From an uncultured Pelagibacteraceae bacterium (GTDB taxonomy: Bacteria; Pseudomonadota; Alphaproteobacteria; Pelagibacterales; Pelagibacteraceae): DNA of 64,000 bases. Each line of letters opens with the position of its first letter. Position 1 is the stretch's first letter. The stretch is from positions 33,276 through 97,275 of the forward strand of contig CACEEJ010000002.1 in assembly GCA_902558545.1 (NCBI GenBank), read 5' to 3'. Both the position numbers and the translations under genes were made by a program. Of the stretch, positions 33,830 to 42,864 are shown piece after piece. The notes under the pieces are model-generated. The model saw only the letters and a program-made list of their open reading frames with translations. It was not told the origin of the DNA and searched no databases.

Positions 33830-34867
33830 ATGAAAAATCTAATCAAGATAGCATCTATTGTCCTTCTTTTTTCAATAACATTGTTTGGTCTTACAAACAA
33901 AGCTTCTGCAGCAAAATTAACTTTATATTGCAGTGTAGAAATTGATGTTTGTGAAATGCTTGAACAAGCTTATGAAAAAGAGACAGGCACAAAAGTTGCA
34001 ATGACAAGAGCAAGTAGTGGTGAAACTTTTGCTAAAATTAAAGCAGAAGGATCTAATCCAAAAGGAGATGTTTGGTTTGGTGGAACAGGTGATCCACATT
34101 TAACAGCTGCTCAGGAAAATTTAACAGAGAAATATAAATCAAAACATTTCGATGATTTATTACCTGCAGCTCAAAACCAAGCTAAAAATGCTGATTATAA
34201 ATCTGTAGGGATTTATGTTGGTGCATTAGGTTTTGGATACAATAAAGATCTTTTAGCTAAAAAAGGTCTTCCAGCTCCAAAATCATGGATGGACTTAACA
34301 AAACCTATTTATAAAGGTGAAATCCAAGTAGCAAATCCTAATTCATCTGGAACTGCTTACACAACTTTAGCTACAATTCTTCAAATTTTTGGAGAAGATA
34401 AAGGTTGGGATTACATGAAAAAACTTCATGCAAATATAAATACTTACACAAAATCTGGTTCTGCTCCAATTAAAGCGACTGGAAGAGGTGAAAACTTAAT
34501 TGGTATTTGTTTCCAACACGATGGTGTGAAACAAACTAAAAAAGGTTTACCTGTTGTAACGGTATCTCCTGCTGAGGGTACTGGTTATGAGGTTGGATCA
34601 ATGAGTATTATTGCTGGGGCAAGAAATATGAAGGAAGCTAAGAAGTTTTATGACTGGGCATTAAGTCCTGCAATACAAACTATGGTTTTCACTTCAGGAA
34701 AATCTTTGCAAGTACCATCAAATACTAAAGCAAAAGCTGATCCTGATGCTCCAGATTTATCTACAATAAACTTGATTGATTACAATTTTAAAGTTTATGG
34801 AGATAAAGCTACTAGAGCGAGCCTGTTATCCAAGTGGGATAACGATGTATCTGTAATTCCTAGATAA
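33830..34867 (+). CDS. ABC substrate-binding protein, AfuA/FbpA superfamily
   Basis: The 345-residue protein has a signal peptide (cut after about 27 residues, ASA) and the COG1840 fold: LTLYCSVEIDVCEMLEQAYEK with a likely disulfide between the two cysteines, then RASSGETFAKI and GDVWFGGTGDPH. The paired tyrosines that bind Fe(III) in FbpA are missing at the expected place (GICFQHDGVKQ), so iron transport is unlikely. AfuA-like organophosphate or another oxyanion ligand fits better. A GAGAGAGG Shine-Dalgarno precedes the ATG. The permease, ATPase, pta and hpsN genes follow. Confidence 0.83.
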   Translation: MKNLIKIASIVLLFSITLFGLTNKASAAKLTLYCSVEIDVCEMLEQAYEKETGTKVAMTRASSGETFAKIKAEGSNPKGDVWFGGTGDPHLTAAQENLTEKYKSKHFDDLLPAAQNQAKNADYKSVGIYVGALGFGYNKDLLAKKGLPAPKSWMDLTKPIYKGEIQVANPNSSGTAYTTLATILQIFGEDKGWDYMKKLHANINTYTKSGSAPIKATGRGENLIGICFQHDGVKQTKKGLPVVTVSPAEGTGYEVGSMSIIAGARNMKEAKKFYDWALSPAIQTMVFTSGKSLQVPSNTKAKADPDAPDLSTINLIDYNFKVYGDKATRASLLSKWDNDVSVIPR

Positions 34868-34879
34868 TTTTAGGAATTA
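34854..34879 (+). promoter_or_regulatory. Hairpin over the binding-protein stop codon, masking the permease ribosome site
   Basis: TAATTCCTA pairs exactly with TAGGAATTA across 8 bases. The left arm covers the last codons and the loop holds the TAA stop; the right arm contains the AGGA ribosome site and touches the permease ATG at 34880. Ribosomes finishing the upstream gene would open it, giving translational coupling with reduced permease yield. Confidence 0.65.
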
Positions 34880-37078
34880 ATGAGAGGACTCGTTATCTGT
34901 TGGATGCTCATAGGAGGATTGGGCTTCCTAGTCTTTCCATGGTATGTAACAGGTGACGGGTTTTTCTCAATAAACTGGATACTAGAATATTCTTTAGAGG
35001 ATTATGGTTCTGTATTACCTCAAGTATTTATAAATAAAAAATATTGGCTTTTACCAATATTACTTCCTCTAATTTTTCCTTTATCAACATTTAAATTAAA
35101 TCAGAACAATCCGATATATTCTAAAATTTTCTTATACTCAGGGTTAATTGGTTTTTTTTACTTTTTTCTTCAGGGATTTTCTATTGGTATAAGAGGATGG
35201 AATTTTGAAATTTTACAATCTATTTTTGGTGATGTAGAAAATCAATTTGGTGTTGGTTCAGGTGCAGTTTTAACTTGTTGTACATTTGTATTTTATATCA
35301 CTCATGGTCTTTCAGCACGTGGGTGGTTGAATGGGGATAATTTTATAGTTGGAAGTATAGGTAGTATTATAATTTTAGTTTCAACTTTTGTATTTTTTCC
35401 AATTTTCAGAATGTTTGCAGTTGCTTTTAAAGGAACCGAAGGTGGATATGAAATAAGTAATTTTTCAGACAAAATATTTAATAAAGGAATTTGGGGGCTG
35501 GATTGCCTTTATAGTGATTATGCTTGTGGTGTTTTTTGGAATACTGTTACTATGGGTACACTCACTGCATTTTCATCAACAATTTTGGGGTTAGCTTTTG
35601 CTTTATTAGTTGCAAGAACTAGTTTCAGATTTAAAAAAACAATAAGAGTATTATCTGTATTACCAATAATTACTCCACCATTTGTAATTGGATTAGCGAT
35701 AATAATTTTATTTGGAAGAACTGGTGTTGTGAGTTCGTTTCTTGAATGGGGATTTGACATTGAACCTTCTAGATGGATTTATGGTTTACCAGGAATATGG
35801 TTTGCCCAAACACTTGCTTTTACCCCTATTGCATTTTTAGTTTTAATTGGTGTTGTTGAAAGTGTCAGTCCATCTATGGAAGAAGCATCTCAAACCTTGA
35901 GGGCTTCTAAATGGCAAGTTTTTAAAACAGTTACCTTACCATTAATGAGACCTGGAATAGCAAATGCGTTTCTACTTGGTTTTATAGAAAGTTTAGCAGA
36001 CTTTGGTAACCCTTTAGTACTAGGAGCAGAATACGATGTATTATCTACTGAAATATTTTTTGCAATTGTTGGCGCACAGTACGATGAAACTAAAGCAGCA
36101 ATACTAGCTATGATTTTATTATCTGTTGTTCTAGTAGTATTTTATTTACAAAACCAATGGTTAGGAAAAAAATCCTATATTTCAATTTCAGGCAAAGGAG
36201 ATAGTGGTGTTCATCCAGAGCTTCCAAATAAAACAAAATGGGTAATTTATTCAACTGTGCTTCCGTGGGCTTTATTGACATTTATAATTTATGTAATGAT
36301 CATGTTTGGTGGATTTGTAGAAATGTGGGGTGTCGATCATAGCTTTACATTAAGACATTATATTGAAGCTTTTAGTGTTGATTGGGTAAAAGAGAGAGGT
36401 TTCTTATGGACAGGAACTGCTTGGAATTCCTTTAATACTACATTTACGATTGCTTTAATTTCCTCTTTACCGACTGCTGCAATAGGAATTTTAACTGCAT
36501 ATCTTCTAACAAGACATAAGTTCAAAGGAAAAAATGCTTTTGAATTTGGTACGATGTTGAGCTTTGCAATACCTGGTAGTGTTATCGGTGTAAGTTACGT
36601 TTTTGCTTTTAATGTTCCTCCTCTTGAAATAACAGGAACTGGAATAATCTTAGTGATTGCATTTGTATTTAGAAATATGCCTGTTGGAGTTAGAGCAGGA
36701 ATAGCTGCTATGAACCAACTTGATCCACACCTAGATGAAGCTTCATCGACTTTAAACGCTTCTAGCGCCCAAACATTTAGGAATATAATACTTCCTTTAC
36801 TTAAGCCTGCCATTACAGCATCTTTAGTTTTTAGTTTTGTAAGAGCCATGACGGCAATTAGTGCAGTTATCTTCTTAGTAAGTGCAAATTATGACTTGGC
36901 TGTTTCTTACATTCTGGGAAGATTAGAAAATAATGACTACGGCCTTGCAATAGTGTATTCATCTGCTTTAATTGTAGTAATGCTGATTACAATTACATTA
37001 ATGCAATTAATAATAGGAAAACGTAAATTAGGAAGAAGAGATCAAGCCGCCGGAATTTTACAAGGAAATTTAGGATAA
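34880..37078 (+). CDS. ABC transporter permease, FbpB-type fused double permease
   Basis: The 732-residue protein carries two permease domains in one chain. The first EAA loop is EEASQTLRASKWQVFKTVTLP (about 334-354) and the second is DEASSTLNASSAQTFRNIILP (about 618-638). About four additional hydrophobic segments precede the first permease domain, longer than in usual FbpB (500-560 residues). It overlaps the ATPase gene by one base. It would form the whole membrane channel for the AfuA/FbpA-like binding protein. Confidence 0.87.
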   Translation: MRGLVICWMLIGGLGFLVFPWYVTGDGFFSINWILEYSLEDYGSVLPQVFINKKYWLLPILLPLIFPLSTFKLNQNNPIYSKIFLYSGLIGFFYFFLQGFSIGIRGWNFEILQSIFGDVENQFGVGSGAVLTCCTFVFYITHGLSARGWLNGDNFIVGSIGSIIILVSTFVFFPIFRMFAVAFKGTEGGYEISNFSDKIFNKGIWGLDCLYSDYACGVFWNTVTMGTLTAFSSTILGLAFALLVARTSFRFKKTIRVLSVLPIITPPFVIGLAIIILFGRTGVVSSFLEWGFDIEPSRWIYGLPGIWFAQTLAFTPIAFLVLIGVVESVSPSMEEASQTLRASKWQVFKTVTLPLMRPGIANAFLLGFIESLADFGNPLVLGAEYDVLSTEIFFAIVGAQYDETKAAILAMILLSVVLVVFYLQNQWLGKKSYISISGKGDSGVHPELPNKTKWVIYSTVLPWALLTFIIYVMIMFGGFVEMWGVDHSFTLRHYIEAFSVDWVKERGFLWTGTAWNSFNTTFTIALISSLPTAAIGILTAYLLTRHKFKGKNAFEFGTMLSFAIPGSVIGVSYVFAFNVPPLEITGTGIILVIAFVFRNMPVGVRAGIAAMNQLDPHLDEASSTLNASSAQTFRNIILPLLKPAITASLVFSFVRAMTAISAVIFLVSANYDLAVSYILGRLENNDYGLAIVYSSALIVVMLITITLMQLIIGKRKLGRRDQAAGILQGNLG

Positions 37079-38133
37079 TGAAAAAAGCAGAAGTAAAGTT
37101 TGAAAATATAACAAAAAAATTTAATGAAACTACAGCAGTAGATAATGTTAGCTGTAAATTTGAAGCTGGAACTTTAACTACTTTGCTTGGTCCATCTGGT
37201 TGTGGAAAAACTACTTCACTAAGAATTATTGCAGGTCTAGAAAGAGCTACCAGTGGTAAAATATTAGTAGATGATGAAGACGTAACATTATTGCCTGCAA
37301 CTGACAGAGATGTATCAATGGTATTTCAATCTTATGCTTTGTTTCCACATATGAGTGTTCTTGAAAATGTTTCGTATGGCTTAAAAATGGTCAATGTAAA
37401 TAAGGAAGAATATATTCAAAAATCTTTAGAAACTCTAAAATTGGTAAATTTAGAGGGGTATGAAAACAGGATGCCATCAGAACTATCTGGTGGACAGCAG
37501 CAAAGGGTTGCGGTTGCAAGAGCAATTGTGTTGGAACCAAAAGTACTGCTTTTCGATGAACCTCTTTCTAACTTAGATGCAAAATTAAGAAGACAAGTAA
37601 GAGAAGATATTAGAGAAATTCAACAAAAATTAGGAGTTACAACTATTTATGTAACCCATGACCAAGAAGAAGCGTTAGCTATTTCTGATAAAGTTATTGT
37701 GATGAATAATGCAGTCATCGCTCAAGAAGGTAGTCCAAAAGATCTTTATAATTCTCCACAAAATAAATTTGTAGCTAATTTTATAGGTGATGCAAATGTA
37801 GTAAAAGCTGAAATCTTAAATAAACAATCTAACTCTTATGATTTAAAAATAGCTGAAATGAATATTAAAATGCAAAGTGATAAAGATTTTGAAAAAACTG
37901 TTTCTGTAGCGCTTAGACCTGAAAAAATTTCAATTAATAAAGATAAAAAAGAAAATTCTATTCATGCAACTGTAAATAATGCTTCATTTGTGGGAAGTAG
38001 CTATCAATATATATTAAATTCAAATGCTGGGAAACTGTTTGTAATTTCTGGAGAAACAAATGACATATTTAGAGTTGGAGAAGAAGTCTTTTTAAGTATA
38101 AATGACCAAGAAGTAAAAATTCTTAACGATTAA
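37078..38133 (+). CDS. ABC transporter ATP-binding protein, FbpC/PotA type
   Basis: The 351-residue ATPase has Walker A GPSGCGKTT (40-48), Q loop FQSYALFPHM, signature LSGGQQQRVAVARA, Walker B VLLFDEPLSNLD and H loop VTHDQEEA. The C-terminal about 110 residues form a TOBE domain (VALRPEKISI), as in FbpC and PotA. It is coupled to the double permease gene by the TAATG overlap and followed after 5 bases by a Pta-like gene. Confidence 0.9.
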   Translation: MKKAEVKFENITKKFNETTAVDNVSCKFEAGTLTTLLGPSGCGKTTSLRIIAGLERATSGKILVDDEDVTLLPATDRDVSMVFQSYALFPHMSVLENVSYGLKMVNVNKEEYIQKSLETLKLVNLEGYENRMPSELSGGQQQRVAVARAIVLEPKVLLFDEPLSNLDAKLRRQVREDIREIQQKLGVTTIYVTHDQEEALAISDKVIVMNNAVIAQEGSPKDLYNSPQNKFVANFIGDANVVKAEILNKQSNSYDLKIAEMNIKMQSDKDFEKTVSVALRPEKISINKDKKENSIHATVNNASFVGSSYQYILNSNAGKLFVISGETNDIFRVGEEVFLSINDQEVKILND

Positions 38134-38138
38134 ATATT

Positions 38139-39050
38139 ATGCTATCAAGTAAAGAAATTATATGCCCAAATAACCTTCTGGATTTAGCTCATAAAAAAAA
38201 AGGTGTTAAAGTTGCTGTTGTAAATGCAGGAAAACCTTTGCCAATGTTATCCATTCAAGATGCGGTAAATGAAAATCTAATTGAACCTATTTTTATTGGT
38301 CATGAAGTTGAAATACAAAAATGTGCTGAAGATATTAAATGGGATATTTCTAAATACGAACTTATTCATGAACCTGTAGAGAATGATACGGCTAAAATTG
38401 CTGCTAAACTTGCAAGTGAAGAAAAGATTAAAATAATTGTCAAAGGACACATTCATACTGATGTTCTTATGAAAGAGGTTTTAAAACGTGAATATAATTT
38501 GTTGGGCAAAACAAGACTAAGTCATATTTGGCATATGAGTATTGGCAAAGATGATAAACCGCTAATAATCACTGATGGAGCATTAAATGTATTGCCCAAT
38601 GTAAAAACTAAAATGCATATCTTGAAAAATGTAATAAATTTTTCACACAGAATAGGAATAGAAAGACCAAAAATATCTGTTTTATCAGCAACAGAGGAAG
38701 TTTTAGAAAGTGTACAAAGTTCAATTGAAGCAGCAGAAATTACAAAGTTAGCTAAAGAAGAAAATTTAAATGCTGATGTTTTTGGTCCTTTAGCATTTGA
38801 TAATAGTATTTCAAAAAAATCAGCAGCAATAAAAGGAATTAAAAATTTAGTTGCTGGTGAGGCAGATGTATTGTTAGTGCCGAGTGTAGAAACTGGAAAT
38901 GCTTTGGTAAAAATGCTTATCTATTTTAGTGGTGCATGTGCCGCAGGGGTTGTCGTTGGTGGGAAAGTTCCTGTGGTTATAACTAGCAGATCTGATGAAG
39001 CTCAGGCACGATTAGCTTCTATTGCAGCTGCCGTTGTTGCATTAGATTAA
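38139..39050 (+). CDS. pta: Phosphate acetyl/butyryltransferase family protein
   Basis: The 303-residue protein is of the short PTA/PTB family, lacking the long N-terminal domain of E. coli Pta. VKVAVVNAGKP, IIVKGHIHTDVLMKEVLKRE and LSHIWHMSIG in the first half, and GPLAFDNSISKKSAAIKGI with ADVLLVPSVETGNALVKMLIYFSGA in the second, match the family. It would swap an acyl group between phosphate and CoA. Beside sulfonate genes it could turn the acetyl phosphate released by Xsc into acetyl-CoA, though Xsc is not in this window. No ackA is adjacent. Confidence 0.8.
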   Translation: MLSSKEIICPNNLLDLAHKKKGVKVAVVNAGKPLPMLSIQDAVNENLIEPIFIGHEVEIQKCAEDIKWDISKYELIHEPVENDTAKIAAKLASEEKIKIIVKGHIHTDVLMKEVLKREYNLLGKTRLSHIWHMSIGKDDKPLIITDGALNVLPNVKTKMHILKNVINFSHRIGIERPKISVLSATEEVLESVQSSIEAAEITKLAKEENLNADVFGPLAFDNSISKKSAAIKGIKNLVAGEADVLLVPSVETGNALVKMLIYFSGACAAGVVVGGKVPVVITSRSDEAQARLASIAAAVVALD

Positions 39051-39070
39051 TTCTAAGTTAAGCAAACCTA

Positions 39071-39099
39071 TTGAATTCGTAGCTTTTATACTCTATTAA
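39071..39099 (+). promoter_or_regulatory. Candidate promoter for hpsN
   Basis: TTGAAT (39071-39076) and TATTAA (39094-39099) are 17 bases apart, placing the start near 39106 and the hpsN ATG 20 bases later after an AAGGAAG ribosome site. This would let hpsN be expressed apart from the transporter-pta genes. Confidence 0.4.
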
Positions 39100-39125
39100 A
39101 GAGGCTCAAAAAAAAGGAAGCGATA

Positions 39126-40412
39126 ATGGCAATACAATATTTAAAAAAATCACCAAAAACATCATCAACAGATGACACCAAAACAAGAGAGATAGTTGAA
39201 AATATTTTAAAAGATATTGAAAAAACTAAAGAAGAAGGCTGTAAGGAGCTTTCAAAAAAATTTGATAAATTTGAGGGTGATGTAATCGTTTCCAAAGAAA
39301 AAATTGAAGAGATTAAAAAAAGTTTAGATCAAAAAACTAAAGATGACGTTCAGTTTTCTCATGAAAGAGTTAGAAAATTTGCAGAAGCCCAATTAAAAAA
39401 TTATGGACAAGATTTTGAAGTTGAGCTTTCTGAGGGTTTGTATGCTGGTCAAAAATTAATTCCTGTAAATACTGCTGGATGTTATGTTCCTGCTGGTAGA
39501 TACGCACACATCGCATCTGCTGTGATGAGTGTAACAACTGCAAAAGTTGCTGGTGTTAAAAATATTCTTGTATGTAGCTCACCAAAACCAGGTGTTGGGG
39601 TCCATCCCACTATTGTTTATACAGCTGATCTTTGTGGTGCAGATGTAATAATGAACTTAGGTGGAGTACAAGCAATTGCAGCTATGACAAATGGTTTATT
39701 TGGAAATGCGCCTGCTGACATTTTAGTAGGTCCAGGTAATCAATTTGTTGCTGAAGCAAAAAGAATTTTATTTGGTAAAGTTGGAATAGATTTGTTTGCA
39801 GGGCCAACTGAAATTGCAATAATCGCTGATGAAACTGCTGATCCAGAAATTGTAGCAGTAGATTTAGTTGGTCAAGCTGAGCATGGCTATAATTCACCTG
39901 CTTGGTTATATACAACAAGTAAAGACCTAGCAGAAAAAGTAATGAAAAGAGTTCCAGAATTAATTGCTGAATTACCAGAATTACCAAGAACAAATGCTGA
40001 AGCAGCTTGGAGAGATTATGGTGAAGTAGTGTTATGTGATACTGATGAAGAGATGGCTAAAATTAGTGATGAATATGCACCTGAGCACTTAGAGGTACAA
40101 ACAAAGAATTTAGATTGGTTCCACAACAGACTAAAAAATTATGGTTCTTTATTTGTTGGTGAAGAAACAACGGTTGCTTATGGAGATAAATGTTCAGGAA
40201 CAAATCATATTTTACCTACGAAAGGAGCTGGAAGATATACAGGTGGTTTATTTGTAGGAAAATTTATCAAAACACTAAGTTTCCAAAGAATGACAAAAGA
40301 ATCTACAGAATTAGTTGGAGCTGCAGCTGCAAGACTTTCAAGATACGAGGGTATGGAAGCACATGCAAGAACTGGTGACGTAAGATTGAAAAAATACGGA
40401 TATAAAGGTTAA
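39126..40412 (+). CDS. hpsN: Sulfopropanediol 3-dehydrogenase (HpsN), HisD family
   Basis: The 428-residue protein is a histidinol-dehydrogenase homologue of the HpsN branch. PVNTAGCYVPAGRYAHIASAVMS, GGVQAIAAMTNGLFG, VGPGNQFVAEAKRILFG, DLVGQAEHGYNSP and the late SGTNHILPTKGAGRYTGGL follow the family order, and the zinc-site Gln-His pair (GQAEHG) is kept. The opening IQYLKKSPKTSSTDD resembles HpsN from marine alphaproteobacteria as I recall it, not biosynthetic HisD. HpsN oxidises (R)-2,3-dihydroxypropane-1-sulfonate twice to sulfolactate. No other his genes adjoin it. The next step (sulfolactate lyase or dehydrogenase) is not certain in this window. Confidence 0.82.
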   Translation: MAIQYLKKSPKTSSTDDTKTREIVENILKDIEKTKEEGCKELSKKFDKFEGDVIVSKEKIEEIKKSLDQKTKDDVQFSHERVRKFAEAQLKNYGQDFEVELSEGLYAGQKLIPVNTAGCYVPAGRYAHIASAVMSVTTAKVAGVKNILVCSSPKPGVGVHPTIVYTADLCGADVIMNLGGVQAIAAMTNGLFGNAPADILVGPGNQFVAEAKRILFGKVGIDLFAGPTEIAIIADETADPEIVAVDLVGQAEHGYNSPAWLYTTSKDLAEKVMKRVPELIAELPELPRTNAEAAWRDYGEVVLCDTDEEMAKISDEYAPEHLEVQTKNLDWFHNRLKNYGSLFVGEETTVAYGDKCSGTNHILPTKGAGRYTGGLFVGKFIKTLSFQRMTKESTELVGAAAARLSRYEGMEAHARTGDVRLKKYGYKG

Positions 40413-41671
40413 TTTTTATTTAACACTAAGTCTAAATAAAGAGCTGCTGACCAGGAAAAATTCTTGGCCCCCATAGGTTTAGCACTTTTTCGGGTATAAT
40501 ATTCGTGAAAACCATTTGCCTCTATCATTTGTATCGTTTTTCTTTTAATTTTTTTTGAAAAAGAATTGTCTTTATTCATTAATCCTTTGTAAATAAACCA
40601 ATTACAGTTCACCCAAATCGGACCCCTCCAATACCTTTTTTCCTCAAAACTTTTATGATTGGGTTTGATTGAAGAAAAAAAATATTTATCATTTTTATTG
40701 TGATTTTTAAGACTTTTAATTAATTTCTTATTAATTAAATCGTTATTTAAATCTGCAAAAAGAATAAAATAATTTGTAATCGAAGGTACATAAATTTTTT
40801 TCTTATTTCTTATATCCTTTGAATAAAAAGCTTCTTTCTTTTTGTCATACAACTTTAAAATATTTTTTTCAGTAATTTTGATATAATTACTTATTTTAGA
40901 ACTCTTTAGATTAAACTTATTTAATATTTGAATAAGATCTTTGTTAGCTTTTAAAAATAAAGAATTAAATCCAACATCTACGACATTAAATAAAGAAGAT
41001 TTAAAAATTTTTTTAGGATTATATTTTTTTTTTCTTAAATTATTCTTAATAGATACATATCTATCATAGTCTATATTAAGAGGTCTATGATCTGGATTTA
41101 CAAGTTTATTATCTGCTCTTTTATATTTTAAATTTTTTTCAATAGTTACTTTTTCCATTGGTTCATCCCAAATAGGAGAATTATCATATCCACTTTCCCA
41201 AGGATGAAGAATTGAAACTAGCCCAGTTTTCTTCGGATCTCTAAATTTAATAAACCATTCATGAAATCTAATTATTTTTTTTACAATTTTTTTTACTTCT
41301 TTAGTTTGTTTATTAGATATTTTGTTTTTATCTAAAATCAATTTCAAAATAGTTGATAAAATAGGTGGCTGAGTAATACCTGATGAATGAATTTTATTAC
41401 CACAATTCCAAGCAGTATAATTTGGATAATAGTTTGTATTCGTATCATGAAATAATATGTGAGGAACCATGCCATCTTTCCACTGACCATCTAGCAATGT
41501 TGTTATTTCTTTAAGCGCATGGTTTAAATTAAAATAAGAATAACCTAGTGCTATAAACGCAGAGTCCCAATTCCATTGAGCTGGGTAAAGCTTATTATTT
41601 GTAGGTAAGGTATACCCTTTTCTTCTGTTACCTAGTAAGGTCTTTTGAGCCCTATTAATTAAATTTCTCAT
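40409..41671 (-). CDS. GH63/GH37-like glycosidase (mannosylglycerate/glucosylglycerate hydrolase-like)
   Basis: The 420-residue protein has the (alpha/alpha)6-barrel motifs of this clan: WNWDSAFIALGYS (about 33-45), DGMVPHILFHD (about 66-76), HPWESGYDNSPIWD (about 168-181) and YWRGPIWVNCNW near 348. There is no signal peptide, so it acts inside the cell. It overlaps the sugar permease gene by one base and closes the importer operon, so it probably splits the imported disaccharide or glycosyl-glycerate. Trehalase-type activity is an alternative. Confidence 0.78.
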   Translation of the reverse strand: MRNLINRAQKTLLGNRRKGYTLPTNNKLYPAQWNWDSAFIALGYSYFNLNHALKEITTLLDGQWKDGMVPHILFHDTNTNYYPNYTAWNCGNKIHSSGITQPPILSTILKLILDKNKISNKQTKEVKKIVKKIIRFHEWFIKFRDPKKTGLVSILHPWESGYDNSPIWDEPMEKVTIEKNLKYKRADNKLVNPDHRPLNIDYDRYVSIKNNLRKKKYNPKKIFKSSLFNVVDVGFNSLFLKANKDLIQILNKFNLKSSKISNYIKITEKNILKLYDKKKEAFYSKDIRNKKKIYVPSITNYFILFADLNNDLINKKLIKSLKNHNKNDKYFFSSIKPNHKSFEEKRYWRGPIWVNCNWFIYKGLMNKDNSFSKKIKRKTIQMIEANGFHEYYTRKSAKPMGAKNFSWSAALYLDLVLNKN

Positions 41672-42864
41672 TAACCTTTCACACTTCCTGCAGTCAGACC
41701 ACTTACTAAATATTTTTCAAAATAAACAAATATGAATAGTACTGGTAATGTAACAACCACTGAGCCTGCCATTAAATATTGTCTTGGCGTTTCTGCATCT
41801 CCACTTAAATATTGGATAGCCCTTGATAATGTAAATGAATTAGGATTGTCCAAAAACATCAAAGAAAATAAAAACTCATTCCAAGCAATCATAAAAACAT
41901 ACAAAGCTACAGATGAAATTGCAGGAATGCTCAAGGGAATTATAATTTTTGTTATAATTCCAAACCAACTTAATTTATCTAAAATTGCAGCTTCCTCTAA
42001 TTCTTTAGGTATGCTTTTAAAATATCCTTGTAACATATAAATAGCTACTGGAAGAGTTGTTGCTGTATACACAATTAATAAACCTTCTATAGAGTTACGT
42101 AAGCCCAATTGACTAAATATCGTATACAATGGAATAACAAGAACGATTGCAGGGAACATGTATATTATCAGTATAGAAGTAGACAAAAATGTTTTTCCAA
42201 AGAAATTTAATCTTGCAACTGCATAAGCAGCAGGTATTGCAAAAAGAAGTGTGATAATAACTGTACCAACAGAAACAATAGTACTTGTCACTATATATTT
42301 TCCAAATTTATAAGATTTAAAAATTACGAAATAAGATTTAAATAAGTCTTTTATATCTTGTCCGAAGTTTATACTAAAATCTAAAGGATTTACCAACAAA
42401 GCTATTTGAGTTTTAAAACTTGTTACTAACATCATATAAAATGGAAAAAGTATTACAAAAGAGAAAAATAAAATTCCAAATAAAGTTAAGAAGTCGAATA
42501 AAATTACTTGTGTAGAGTGCTCTTCTTTTAAGCCTATAAAAGTATATTTGCTAATTTTATTTGTGAAAAAATATAATATTAAAAATACGCCCACATTATA
42601 CCAAATTGGTAATTTTTGTATTAAGTAACCATCACAAAAAACGAATATGGAAGAAAAAATGATTGCTTTATAAATTGATTTAATTCTGTCACCTATTCCT
42701 AAGTGAGCTAACGATATTAAAAAACCAAATATAAAAATTATTTCTATATTAAAACTATTAATACTTAAACCTTGCAATGTTGCTAATATCTTCCAAATCG
42801 AAATTAAAAAAATTAAGAAAAAAGTAGATATCAATGAAAATAATATTGTATTTTTAGTTCTCAT
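41671..42864 (-). CDS. Carbohydrate ABC permease (MalG type) with N-terminal extension
   Basis: The 397-residue permease is about 110 residues longer than typical MalG. Its first about 110 residues hold four extra hydrophobic segments before a normal core that begins FPFYMMLVTSFKTQIALL. The EAA loop is EEAAILDKLSWFGIITKIIIP near 285. It ends SGLTAGSVKG, the usual MalG-type tail. It overlaps its partner permease by 11 bases and the glycosidase by one. Confidence 0.87.
   Translation of the reverse strand: MRTKNTILFSLISTFFLIFLISIWKILATLQGLSINSFNIEIIFIFGFLISLAHLGIGDRIKSIYKAIIFSSIFVFCDGYLIQKLPIWYNVGVFLILYFFTNKISKYTFIGLKEEHSTQVILFDFLTLFGILFFSFVILFPFYMMLVTSFKTQIALLVNPLDFSINFGQDIKDLFKSYFVIFKSYKFGKYIVTSTIVSVGTVIITLLFAIPAAYAVARLNFFGKTFLSTSILIIYMFPAIVLVIPLYTIFSQLGLRNSIEGLLIVYTATTLPVAIYMLQGYFKSIPKELEEAAILDKLSWFGIITKIIIPLSIPAISSVALYVFMIAWNEFLFSLMFLDNPNSFTLSRAIQYLSGDAETPRQYLMAGSVVVTLPVLFIFVYFEKYLVSGLTAGSVKG

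Noticed and set aside
33830-34867. Iron(III)-binding protein FbpA
   Set aside because: The tandem tyrosine iron ligands are absent at the expected place.
39682-39993. Open frame of 103 codons opposite hpsN
   Set aside because: Leu/Gln-rich antisense shadow of a strongly conserved gene.
39126-40412. Histidinol dehydrogenase for histidine synthesis
   Set aside because: No other his genes are nearby, the N-terminus and motifs fit the HpsN branch, and the context is sulfonate-related.
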